Shown here piece by piece: positions 1 through 8,013 of a stretch of 35,657 bases of DNA; the first letter of the stretch is position 1; each line of letters opens with the position of its first letter. The stretch comes from Ruminococcus sp. (GTDB taxonomy: Bacteria > Bacillota > Clostridia > Lachnospirales > Lachnospiraceae), in contig JARHYE010000064.1 of assembly GCA_029258605.1 (NCBI GenBank), positions 1-35,657 on the forward strand. Direction: 5' to 3'. The notes under the pieces are model-generated. The model saw only the letters and a program-made list of their open reading frames with translations. It was not told the origin of the DNA and did no database searches. The position numbers were made by a program, and so were the translations under genes.

Positions 1-1
1 T

Positions 2-409
2 ATTTCTGCACACAGAGAACCGGATGTATTCTTTGAATGGGCAAAGAGTGCAGAAAAAGATGGAGTAAAAGTGATTATTGCAGGAGCAGGAATGGCAGCA
101 CATCTTCCAGGAATGTGTGCAGCATTAGTTCCGATACCAGTAATCGGAGTTCCAATCTCAGGAAGTAATCTGGATGGACAGGATGCATTGTTCTCAATTG
201 TTCAGATGCCACCAGGAATCCCAGTTGCTACAGTTGCGATTGACGGAGGAATGAACGCCGGTATTTTGGCAGCAAAAATTCTTGCAGTATCTGATATGGA
301 ACTATTGGAAAAACTGAAACAGCATTCCCAAGAAATGAAGGAAACTGTACAGGCAAAAGCAGATAAACTTGATAAACTTGGATATGAGGCATATATGGCT
401 TCAAAGTAA
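2..409 (+). CDS. purE: PurE, N5-carboxyaminoimidazole ribonucleotide mutase (5' truncated)
   Basis: Class I PurE moves the carboxyl group of N5-CAIR to C4 of the imidazole, giving CAIR in de novo purine synthesis. The ORF track starts at an internal GTG (71), but the same frame is open to the window edge and reads SAHREP, the family's substrate-binding motif, followed by an AHLPGM stretch and SNLDG. The start codon and roughly the first 40 residues lie outside the window. One position in the usual GAGGAAHL motif is Met here (GAGMAAHL). It is the first visible gene of a purE-purM-purN-purD run, 59 bases before purM, with no terminator between them, so cotranscription is likely. Family assignment is secure; only the 5' end is missing. 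Confidence 0.95.
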   Translation: MSAHREPDVFFEWAKSAEKDGVKVIIAGAGMAAHLPGMCAALVPIPVIGVPISGSNLDGQDALFSIVQMPPGIPVATVAIDGGMNAGILAAKILAVSDMELLEKLKQHSQEMKETVQAKADKLDKLGYEAYMASK

Positions 410-468
410 GAAAGTTTAAACTACGAAATCGGATATAGATAGTGTCAGACAGATAAGGAGATAAAATC

Positions 469-1494
469 ATGGATTACAAAAACGCAGGTGTAGATATTGA
501 AGCAGGTTATAGATCAGTAGAACTTATGAAGAAGCATGTTATGGAAACAATGAGATCAGAGGTTCTTACAAATATTGGTGGTTTTTCTGGGGCATTTTCT
601 TTGGAGAAATTCAAAAATATGGAAAAACCAACATTAGTATCAGGAACAGATGGAGTTGGTACAAAATTAAAACTAGCATTTCTTCTTGATCAACATGATA
701 CCATTGGAATTGATTGCGTAGCAATGTGTGTAAACGACATCGCATGTGCAGGAGGAGAGCCTTTATTTTTCCTTGATTACATTGCATGTGGAAAGAATGT
801 TCCAGAAAAGATCGCTACAATCGTAAGTGGAGTTGCAGATGGATGTAAACAATCCGATGCAGCGCTGATTGGTGGAGAAACTGCGGAAATGCCAGGATTT
901 TATCCAGAGGATGAGTATGATCTTGCGGGATTTGCAGTCGGAATCGTAGATGAGAAAGATTTAATTACAGGAAAGGATCTTGAAGCAGGAGATGTCCTGA
1001 TTGGCATGGCATCTTCAGGCGTACATAGCAATGGATTCTCTCTTGTTCGTAAAGTATTTAAAATGGAAAAAGAAGTGTTAGAGACATACCATGAAAAACT
1101 TGGTTGTACATTAGGAGAAGCACTTCTTGCTCCAACAAAAATATATGTAAAAGCACTTCGCAGTGTAAAAGAAGCAGGCGTTACTATAAAAGCGTGCAGC
1201 CACATTACAGGAGGAGGCTTCTATGAAAATGTTCCTCGTATGTTGAAAGAAGGAACACATGCAGTTGTTGAAAAAGACAGCTATCCAGTTCCACCAGTTT
1301 TTGCTATGCTCCAGGAGGAAGGAAAAATTGAGGAACAGATGATGTACAATACGTTTAATATGGGACTTGGTATGATTCTTGCGGTTAGAAAAGAAGATGT
1401 GGATCAAACACTTCAGGCAATCAAAGAAGCAGGAGAACAACCATACATTGTAGGTCGAATCGAGGCAGGAGAAAAAGGAGTTACTTTATGTTAA
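469..1494 (+). CDS. purM: PurM, phosphoribosylformylglycinamidine cyclo-ligase (AIR synthetase)
   Basis: This cytosolic enzyme closes the imidazole ring of FGAM using ATP to make AIR, the precursor of the PurE substrate. The 341-residue length is normal for the family. Visible motifs include [14 protein letters not shown] near residue 60, the [11 protein letters not shown] segment near residue 140 and a glycine-rich [13 protein letters not shown] segment in the C-terminal half. The ATG at 469 has AAGGAG about 9 bases upstream, which fixes the start. Its last codons overlap the start of purN, so the two are probably translationally coupled within the purine operon. Confidence 0.97.
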   Translation: MDYKNAGVDIEAGYRSVELMKKHVMETMRSEVLTNIGGFSGAFSLEKFKNMEKPTLVSGTDGVGTKLKLAFLLDQHDTIGIDCVAMCVNDIACAGGEPLFFLDYIACGKNVPEKIATIVSGVADGCKQSDAALIGGETAEMPGFYPEDEYDLAGFAVGIVDEKDLITGKDLEAGDVLIGMASSGVHSNGFSLVRKVFKMEKEVLETYHEKLGCTLGEALLAPTKIYVKALRSVKEAGVTIKACSHITGGGFYENVPRMLKEGTHAVVEKDSYPVPPVFAMLQEEGKIEEQMMYNTFNMGLGMILAVRKEDVDQTLQAIKEAGEQPYIVGRIEAGEKGVTLC

Positions 1495-2114
1495 GAGTCG
1501 TAGTTCTTGTTTCCGGAGGAGGTACGAATCTTCAGGCAATTATAGATCGTGTGGAAAGTGGATTGATCCATGACACCAAGATTGTAGGAGTCATTAGTAA
1601 CAACAAAAATGCATATGCGCTTGAGCGTGCAAAAGCACATGGTATCGATCAAGTATGCGTTTCACCAAAAGATTATGAAACAAGAGAAATATTTAATGAT
1701 GAACTGTTAAAAACTGTGCGCTCTTTTTCACCAGATCTTATTGTACTTGCTGGATTTTTGGTAGTGATTCCACCAGCCATGATTCAGGAATATAAGAATC
1801 GAATGATTAATATTCATCCGTCTTTGATCCCAGCCTTTTGCGGAAAAGGATTTTATGGGTTAAAAGTACATGAAGCTGCGCTTAAAAGAGGGGTAAAGGT
1901 AGTAGGTGCTACGGTACACTTTGTAGATGAGGGTACAGATACAGGACCGATTATTTTACAAAAGGCGGTAGAAGTAGAGCAGGGCGATACACCAGAGAGT
2001 CTTCAGCTACGAGTCATGCAGCAGGCAGAGTGGAAAATCTTGCCAGAAGCAATTGACTTGTTTGCCAGAGGAAGGATTCAGGTGGTAGATGGAAAAGCAG
2101 TGATTCACAAATAG
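1488..2114 (+). CDS. purN: PurN, phosphoribosylglycinamide formyltransferase
   Basis: PurN transfers a formyl group from 10-formyltetrahydrofolate to GAR in step three of purine synthesis. The N-terminal [13 protein letters not shown] segment binds the phosphoribosyl substrate. [10 protein letters not shown] carries the catalytic Asn and His, and [11 protein letters not shown] carries the catalytic Asp. The protein is 208 residues, the usual size. It starts inside the last codons of purM with AAGGAG about 8 bases before the ATG, and ends 12 bases before purD. The [15 protein letters not shown] variant of the active-site loop is, from memory, common in clostridial enzymes. Confidence 0.97.
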   Translation: MLRVVVLVSGGGTNLQAIIDRVESGLIHDTKIVGVISNNKNAYALERAKAHGIDQVCVSPKDYETREIFNDELLKTVRSFSPDLIVLAGFLVVIPPAMIQEYKNRMINIHPSLIPAFCGKGFYGLKVHEAALKRGVKVVGATVHFVDEGTDTGPIILQKAVEVEQGDTPESLQLRVMQQAEWKILPEAIDLFARGRIQVVDGKAVIHK

Positions 2115-2126
2115 AGGAGACTTACA

Positions 2127-3398
2127 ATGAAAGTATTAATTGTTGGAAGTGGCGGAAGAGAACATGCCATTGCAGCAGGGGTTGCAAAAAGCAGAAAAGT
2201 AGATGAAATTTTTTGTGCACCAGGAAACGCAGGGATTGCAGAGATTGCAAAATGTGTGGAAATTGGAGCCATGGAATTTGAGAAACTGGTTTCTTTTGCA
2301 AAAGAGGAACAGATCGACCTTGTAGTTGTTGGTATGGATGATCCACTGGTAGGTGGTTTGGTAGATTTACTAGAAGCGGAAGGGATTCGTACATTTGGAC
2401 CACGTAAAAATGCAGCAATCCTGGAGGGATCAAAAGCGTTTTCAAAAAACTTAATGAAAAAGTATCAGATTCCTACAGCAGCGTATGAAACCTTTACGGA
2501 TTCAAAGGAAGCGATCCAGTATCTTGAAACAGCAAAATTTCCAATTGTACTCAAAGCGGATGGACTTGCCCTTGGAAAAGGAGTATTAATTTGTAATACA
2601 CTAGAGGAAGCAAAAGAAGGCGTAAAATCACTGATGTTGGATAAGAAATTTGGAACTGCCGGAAATGAAATTGTGATTGAAGAATTTATGACAGGCAGGG
2701 AGGTTTCCGTCCTTTCTTTTGTAGATGGAAAGACAATCAAAACGATGACATCTGCACAAGATCATAAGCGTGCAGGTGATGGGGACACTGGTCTTAATAC
2801 AGGGGGAATGGGAACATTTTCCCCAAGTCCTTTCTACACAAAGGAGGTAGAAGCGTTCTGTAATCAACACATTTATCAGGCGACAGTAGATGCTATGCGT
2901 CAAGAAGGCAGGGAATTCAAAGGAATCATCTTTTTCGGATTAATGCTCACAGAAGAAGGTCCAAAAGTGTTAGAATATAATGCAAGATTTGGGGATCCAG
3001 AGGCTCAGGTTGTTCTTCCACGTATGAAGAGCGATCTTGTAGAAGTTATGGAAGCATGTATAGATGGTACCCTAGATCAAGTGGATCTTCAGTTTGAAGA
3101 TAATGCGGCTGTCTGTGTTGTTCTTGCATCGGATGGATACCCAGTGAGCTATGAAAAAGGATTTCCAATTCAGGGACTTGAGAAGTTTCAAGATCAGGAT
3201 ACCTATTATTGTTTCCACGCAGGAACAGCTCTGAAAGATGGAAAGATTGTAACCAATGGTGGACGTGTACTTGGGATTACAGCGAAGGGAAAAGATTTAA
3301 AAGAAGCACGGGCAAATGCTTATGCTGCGACAGACTGGATACAGTTTGAAAATAAATATATGCGCCACGATATAGGAAAGGCTATAGATGAGGCATAA
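2127..3398 (+). CDS. purD: PurD, phosphoribosylamine-glycine ligase
   Basis: PurD is an ATP-grasp enzyme that joins phosphoribosylamine and glycine to form GAR, which PurN then formylates. The N terminus reads VLIVGSGGREHAIA, the family signature. The ATP-grasp region contains VLKADGLALGKGV, and the metal-binding region contains LEYNARFGDPEAQVVLPR. At 423 residues it is full length. The start has GAGGAG 9 bases upstream. It is the last purine gene here; no terminator follows, and a Crp/Fnr-family gene begins 39 bases later. Confidence 0.97.
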   Translation: MKVLIVGSGGREHAIAAGVAKSRKVDEIFCAPGNAGIAEIAKCVEIGAMEFEKLVSFAKEEQIDLVVVGMDDPLVGGLVDLLEAEGIRTFGPRKNAAILEGSKAFSKNLMKKYQIPTAAYETFTDSKEAIQYLETAKFPIVLKADGLALGKGVLICNTLEEAKEGVKSLMLDKKFGTAGNEIVIEEFMTGREVSVLSFVDGKTIKTMTSAQDHKRAGDGDTGLNTGGMGTFSPSPFYTKEVEAFCNQHIYQATVDAMRQEGREFKGIIFFGLMLTEEGPKVLEYNARFGDPEAQVVLPRMKSDLVEVMEACIDGTLDQVDLQFEDNAAVCVVLASDGYPVSYEKGFPIQGLEKFQDQDTYYCFHAGTALKDGKIVTNGGRVLGITAKGKDLKEARANAYAATDWIQFENKYMRHDIGKAIDEA

Positions 3399-3437
3399 TC
3401 TTTTTAAAATCTGGCGCAAATGACAAGGAGGAGCGAA

Positions 3438-4094
3438 TTGAAGGAATTATTAGAACAAACGCTTCCGTTTTGGCCAGATCTAAAAAAAGAAGAACAAGAC
3501 TTGCTTATTCATCGAGTTTCAGAAAGTTTTCTTGAAAAAGGATCCATGCTTCATTATGGAGGAAAGCAATGCGCAGGTGTTCAGATTATCAAAGAAGGAC
3601 AGGCGAGGGTTTTTATTACATCGCCATCGGGAGGAGAAATTACGTTGTTTCGTCTCGTAGATGGGGATGTTAGTATTTTAAGTGCTGCCTGCATGATGCG
3701 TGGCTTGGATATAGAGCTTGATATGGAGGTGGAAACAGATAGCGTAATCTGTACGATCCCAAAGCAAGTTTATAAAGAAATTAGCGAAAATAATGTGAAA
3801 GTTAAGGATTATACGATGGAACTTCTATCAGAAAAATTTTCTGATATTATGTGGCTTTTTAATCAGTATGTGTTTTCGAATGTTGCATCAAGACTTGCAG
3901 ATACTCTTCTTGAACATCGTGCTTTGAGTGGAAGTGACCGGTTAAAAATAACGCACGATGCATTGGCAAGAGATCTTGGAACCGCAAGAGAAGTGGTGAC
4001 ACGACTTTTAAAACAGTTTCAAAAAGATGGCATTGTAAAAGTCTCAAGGGGGATTATTGAGATCCTGGATGTGAAAAAGTTAGGAAAAGTTTAA
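3438..4094 (+). CDS. Crp/Fnr-family transcriptional regulator, TTG start
   Basis: This is a 218-residue Crp/Fnr protein. Residues from about 20 to 120 look like the cyclic-nucleotide-binding jelly roll (GGEITLFRLVDGD), followed by a dimer helix and a C-terminal winged helix. The recognition helix reads TAREVVTRLL. Its Arg, Glu and Arg (about 184, 185, 189) fall where Crp uses R180, E181 and R185 to read TGTGA. The ORF track starts at ATG 3420, but a perfect AGGAGG lies inside that ORF, 6 bases before TTG 3438, so I prefer the TTG. No N-terminal FNR-type Cys cluster is visible and the effector is unknown. A TGTGA...TCACA palindrome lies 28 bases beyond its stop codon, ahead of trxA. The gene may be cotranscribed with purD. 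Confidence 0.88.
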   Translation: MKELLEQTLPFWPDLKKEEQDLLIHRVSESFLEKGSMLHYGGKQCAGVQIIKEGQARVFITSPSGGEITLFRLVDGDVSILSAACMMRGLDIELDMEVETDSVICTIPKQVYKEISENNVKVKDYTMELLSEKFSDIMWLFNQYVFSNVASRLADTLLEHRALSGSDRLKITHDALARDLGTAREVVTRLLKQFQKDGIVKVSRGIIEILDVKKLGKV

Positions 4095-4121
4095 AGACTT
4101 TGTTGATAAAGATTGCACTTT

Positions 4122-4136
4122 TGTGATATTATCACA
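4122..4136. promoter_or_regulatory. Perfect palindrome TGTGATATTATCACA, candidate Crp/Fnr-family operator
   Basis: The 15-base sequence is an exact inverted repeat with TGTGA and TCACA arms five bases apart. Crp itself uses the same arms with six bases between. Its centre (4129) is about 40 bases before the start of transcription predicted from the extended -10 box at 4154-4162, the position of class II Crp/Fnr activator sites. It also overlaps a possible alternative -10 (TATTAT, 4127-4132). Binding by the adjacent regulator is an inference. Confidence 0.55.
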
Positions 4137-4153
4137 GAAAATGAGGAAAGATA

Positions 4154-4162
4154 TGATATAAT
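4154..4162 (+). promoter_or_regulatory. Extended -10 promoter element (TGATATAAT) for trxA
   Basis: A perfect TATAAT is preceded by TG at the extended -10 position, and no recognisable -35 box sits 16-18 bases upstream. The palindrome at 4122-4136 occupies that space instead. A weaker alternative promoter is TTGATA at 4103 with TATTAT at 4127 (18-base spacer), which would place the palindrome over the -10. Confidence 0.6.
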
Positions 4163-4221
4163 AAACTCATCAAAAACATTTGTATTGTGAAAAATAAAAT
4201 CAAATTAAAGGAGAAGTCGTT

Positions 4222-4530
4222 ATGTCAGTATTAAAAGTTACAACAGAAAATTTTGAGCAGGAAGTTATGAACGCAGAGCAGACCGTTCTTGTAGATTTTT
4301 ACGCAGACTGGTGTGGCCCATGTAAGATGATGGGACCTGTTATGGAAGAAATCGCAAATGAAAGAGAAGATGTGAAAGTTGTTAAGATCAATGTAGATGA
4401 TGATATGGACATTGCACAGAAATTTGGAGTTATGAGTATCCCTACATTTATCGTATTTAAAAAAGGTCAGATGGCTGGAAGAAAGATGGGAGCAAATCAA
4501 AAGAGTGATATGCTTGCTATGTTAGACTAA
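4222..4530 (+). CDS. trxA: Thioredoxin
   Basis: This is a 102-residue single-domain thioredoxin that reduces protein disulfides in the cytoplasm, recycled by thioredoxin reductase (not in this window). The active site WCGPC is at residues 30-34, preceded by the usual VDFYADW strand. The cis-Pro is in MSIPTFIVFKKG in the second half. There is no signal peptide. The start has AAAGGAG 7 bases upstream. It appears to be a single-gene transcript: an extended -10 promoter with a palindromic site lies upstream and a strong terminator follows. Confidence 0.97.
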   Translation: MSVLKVTTENFEQEVMNAEQTVLVDFYADWCGPCKMMGPVMEEIANEREDVKVVKINVDDDMDIAQKFGVMSIPTFIVFKKGQMAGRKMGANQKSDMLAMLD

Positions 4531-4580
4531 GAAAGTTTCTTTCGATACTTTTTATCCTACTATACACATAAAATTAAGAA

Positions 4581-4613
4581 GAGAATCACCATCCTATGGT
4601 GGTTCTCTTTTTT
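4581..4613 (+). terminator. Rho-independent terminator after trxA
   Basis: A 12-base-pair stem (GAGAATCACCAT with ATGGTGGTTCTC, one G-T wobble), a 3-base loop and a run of six T. It separates trxA from addB. Confidence 0.92.
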
Positions 4614-4668
4614 AGTTTGTGCTAAACTATAGAGAACAATAGAAAGAATGATACGTGCAGGAGGCAAT

Positions 4669-7600
4669 ATGGGATTACAATTTATTTTTGGAAATGCAGG
4701 ATCTGGAAAATCTCATTATTTATATCAATCTGTCATAGAAGAATCTATGAAACATGCAAATAAAAATTATATTGTGCTTGTCCCAGAGCAGTTTACAATG
4801 CAGACACAAAAGGATTTTTGTACGATGCATCCACGACATGGGATTATGAATATCGATGTACTGAGTTTTGGAAGACTTGCACATCGAATTTTTGAAGAAT
4901 CTGGTGGAAACAAAAAAATTGTTTTAGACGATGAGGGGAAAAATCTGATCCTGAGAAAAATTGCTGGAAAATATGAAGATGAATTTACGGTATTTAAAGG
5001 GAATTTAAAAAAGCAAGGATATATCAGTGAAATAAAATCGGTCATCTCAGAGTTTACCCAGTATGGGATTGGATTTGAAGAATTGGATCAGTTTTTGCAT
5101 ACGCTAGATGAAAAAAGCAATCTGTACTACAAGTTAAAAGACATTCAAACAGTTTATGAGGGATTTGAAGAATATCTAGCGGATCGATATATTACCAACG
5201 AAGAGATTTTAGATCTTTTAAGTGACCTTGTCCCAAGTTCTAAAATTTTAAAAGATAGTGTTGTAGTGTTGGATGGATTTACAGGGTTTACACCAGTGCA
5301 AGTTAGGCTGCTTGGAGAACTGATGGGGGTCTGTGAGAAAGTAGTTGTTACAGTTTTGATGGATGAACGGGAAGATCCTTACGTTTATCAGCATCCCTAT
5401 CAGTTATTTGCGCTTAGTAAACAAATGGTTTCTAGTCTCGTAAAATGTGCCAAAGAGCACCATGTTGAGGTAGAAAAAGAGGTGAAACTTTATAGCCGTC
5501 CGACGAGAAGATTTCAAAAGAATGAGGCGTTGGATTTTCTAGAAGCGCAGATTTTTCGCCCAGTGAGAAGACAATATCATAAAGAGCAAGAGTCCATTGA
5601 AATTCATGTTGCAAGAAATCCCAAAAAAGAAGCCGAGTATGTGGCAGGTCAGATTCGAAAACTGGTACGTGAAAAAGGATATCATTATCGCGAAATTGCA
5701 ATTATAGCCAGTGATCTAAGCGTCTATGAAGACTGGGTGGAAAAAGCGTTGGAAAAGTATGATATACCAGTTTTTACGGATTACAAAAAAAGTATCCTTT
5801 TAAATGCTTTTGTGGAATACATTCGAAGTTTACTTTCCATGGCGGAGCAAAAATTTTCTTATGAGAGTGTATTTCGTTATTTACGAACGGGGATGACGGG
5901 ATTTACTCCACAAGAAGTGGATGCAATAGAAAATTATGTGCTGGCTTGTGGAATCAAAGGTTACAAGGCATGGCAGGCCGGGTGGACAAAAGAAACAAGG
6001 GAAGCAAAGGCGGAAGAATTAGAAGGATTAAATCGTTTAAGAGTACGTTTTGTTGAACAGTTGGATGAGCTTATGTTTGTTTTGAAACAAAGATATAAGA
6101 CCGTGAAGGATGTAACGACTTCTTTATATGAATTTTTAGTAAAACAAGATTGCCAGTTAAAGTTAAAAGAAATGGAACTTAGATTTCAGGAACAAGGGGA
6201 ACTTGCTCTGGCAAAAGAATATGCCCAAATTTATCGAATTGTGATTGAATTGTTTGACAAATTTGTTGACTTACTAGGAGAGGAACGTATTTCTTTAGCA
6301 GAATATTGCGAACTTCTTGATGCAGGTCTTGAGGAGGCAAAGGTAGGAGTAATTCCACCAAGTTTGGACCAGGTTGTAGTGGGAGATATGCAAAGAAGCC
6401 GTCTTACAGATATCCAGGTTTTATTTTTTATGGGAGCCAATGATACATTACTTCCAGGAAATTTAGGACAAGGAGGTATCTTGTCAGAAAGTGACAGAGA
6501 AAAGTTTGAAAAAAATAAGATGTCTTTATCACCTTTGAGCAAGGAAAAAACGTACATTCAGAAATTTTATTTGTATATGAATCTTACAAAGCCAAAAGAA
6601 ACCCTTTTTCTTTCTTATTGTAAAGTCTCTTCGGACGGGAAAAGTCTGCGCCCAGCTTATCTTGTGCAGGAAATAAGAAAGTTGTACCCAACAATAACCG
6701 TAAAAGATGAAGAAAAACGGACTTTAAAAGAGCAGGAACTTACCATGTCGAGTGTAAAAGAATATGTGATCAGGGGGGTACAAAAAAAAGAGGAAGAGTT
6801 ATCGGACGAATGGAAGGAGCTGTACTCCTGTTATGGTAGAAACAATAAAGAAGAGGTCAAGAAAATTTTAGATGCAGCATTCTATAAGAAAGAAAAGGAA
6901 GTACTTACAAAAGAACAAGTTGAAAAATTATATGAGGATGTGTCAAGGTTTAGTGTGACACGATTGGAACAGTTTGCATCTTGTGCATATGCCCATTTTT
7001 TAAACTATGGTTTGGAACTTTCAGACAGAGAAACGTATGAATTTGCACCAGTAGATCTGGGAAACATTGTGCATCGTGCCATGGAATTTTATGCACAGAA
7101 ATTAAAAGAATATCAGTTATCCTGGGAGATTGAAGACGAACAATTACGCAGGCAGATCGTGGATGAGAGTGTAGAAAAAAGTATGAAGTCCTACGAAAAT
7201 TCGGTGCTATATAGTACGGCACGGAACGAATATTTAATCACGCGAATCAAAAATCTGGTAGATCGTTCGGTGTGGGCGGTTGCAAAGCAGATGGAAAAGG
7301 GTGATTTCAAACCTGTTGGATATGAAGTGAAATTTAAAAGTGGGAAAATAGACCGAGTAGATACATGTGAAGATGAAGAACAGGTTTATGTAAAAGTAGT
7401 CGATTATAAAACCGGGATGAAACAATTTGATTTAAATTCCTTTTATCATGGACTGCAAATGCAGTTGCTTATTTATTTAAATGCAGCACTTGAAATGGAA
7501 AAGAAGCGTTCTTTTGGAAAAGAGGTGGTTCCAGCAGGAATGTTTTATTATCGCATGAAAGATCCTTTTGTTGAGAAAACCTCAGATGTTGAAAAATCAA

Positions 7601-8013
7601 TTTTAAAAGAATTGCGTTTGGATGGTCTTGTGAATGCGGATTCCAAGGTACTTGAGCATTTGGAACATGGATTGCAAGGGACCTCGGATTATATTCCAAT
7701 TGGAATTAAGAAGGATGGAAGTTTAAGTGCAAATTCAAAAGCGGTCATGCAAGAAGAATTTGAAGAAATTCTACGGTTTGCCAAAGTAAAAGAAAAACAG
7801 TTAAAAAAAGGCGTCGTGTCGGGAGAAGTGGAGATTCATCCATATGAAATAGCAGGAACAACGGCTTGTGACTATTGTCCATATCAAGATATTTGTGGAT
7901 TTGATCCCTTATTAGATGGGTGTGATTATAAAAAGATCAGAAAACAAAGCACAGAAGAAATTATGGAAAAAATCAAAGAGGAACTGAAAAAGGAGCAGAA
8001 GCAATGGGAGTAA
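4669..8013 (+). CDS. addB: AddB, subunit of the AddAB helicase-nuclease
   Basis: AddB pairs with AddA to process double-strand DNA ends and recognise Chi for recombination. The 1114-residue protein begins LQFIFGNAGSGKSHYLY, a Walker A motif. Near the C terminus is a nuclease domain with VKVVDYKTGMKQFDL. Four Cys of the expected Fe-S cluster are visible: one in EQFASCAYAHFL and three in ACDYCPYQDIC. The ORF track starts at 4648, but AGGAGG lies just upstream of ATG 4669, giving MGLQFIF, so I use 4669. Its end overlaps addA by 10 bases, so the pair is translationally coupled. A terminator precedes it; I could not identify a confident promoter. Confidence 0.96.
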   Translation: MGLQFIFGNAGSGKSHYLYQSVIEESMKHANKNYIVLVPEQFTMQTQKDFCTMHPRHGIMNIDVLSFGRLAHRIFEESGGNKKIVLDDEGKNLILRKIAGKYEDEFTVFKGNLKKQGYISEIKSVISEFTQYGIGFEELDQFLHTLDEKSNLYYKLKDIQTVYEGFEEYLADRYITNEEILDLLSDLVPSSKILKDSVVVLDGFTGFTPVQVRLLGELMGVCEKVVVTVLMDEREDPYVYQHPYQLFALSKQMVSSLVKCAKEHHVEVEKEVKLYSRPTRRFQKNEALDFLEAQIFRPVRRQYHKEQESIEIHVARNPKKEAEYVAGQIRKLVREKGYHYREIAIIASDLSVYEDWVEKALEKYDIPVFTDYKKSILLNAFVEYIRSLLSMAEQKFSYESVFRYLRTGMTGFTPQEVDAIENYVLACGIKGYKAWQAGWTKETREAKAEELEGLNRLRVRFVEQLDELMFVLKQRYKTVKDVTTSLYEFLVKQDCQLKLKEMELRFQEQGELALAKEYAQIYRIVIELFDKFVDLLGEERISLAEYCELLDAGLEEAKVGVIPPSLDQVVVGDMQRSRLTDIQVLFFMGANDTLLPGNLGQGGILSESDREKFEKNKMSLSPLSKEKTYIQKFYLYMNLTKPKETLFLSYCKVSSDGKSLRPAYLVQEIRKLYPTITVKDEEKRTLKEQELTMSSVKEYVIRGVQKKEEELSDEWKELYSCYGRNNKEEVKKILDAAFYKKEKEVLTKEQVEKLYEDVSRFSVTRLEQFASCAYAHFLNYGLELSDRETYEFAPVDLGNIVHRAMEFYAQKLKEYQLSWEIEDEQLRRQIVDESVEKSMKSYENSVLYSTARNEYLITRIKNLVDRSVWAVAKQMEKGDFKPVGYEVKFKSGKIDRVDTCEDEEQVYVKVVDYKTGMKQFDLNSFYHGLQMQLLIYLNAALEMEKKRSFGKEVVPAGMFYYRMKDPFVEKTSDVEKSILKELRLDGLVNADSKVLEHLEHGLQGTSDYIPIGIKKDGSLSANSKAVMQEEFEEILRFAKVKEKQLKKGVVSGEVEIHPYEIAGTTACDYCPYQDICGFDPLLDGCDYKKIRKQSTEEIMEKIKEELKKEQKQWE

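Noticed and set aside
3420-3437. ATG start of the Crp/Fnr ORF as given in the track
   Set aside because: The best ribosome binding site (AGGAGG) lies inside this stretch and points to TTG 3438, while no good site precedes ATG 3420.
4613-4631. Inverted repeat TAGTTT-GTGCT-AAACTA before addB
   Set aside because: Only six base pairs, AT-rich, and not placed against a recognisable promoter; likely chance.
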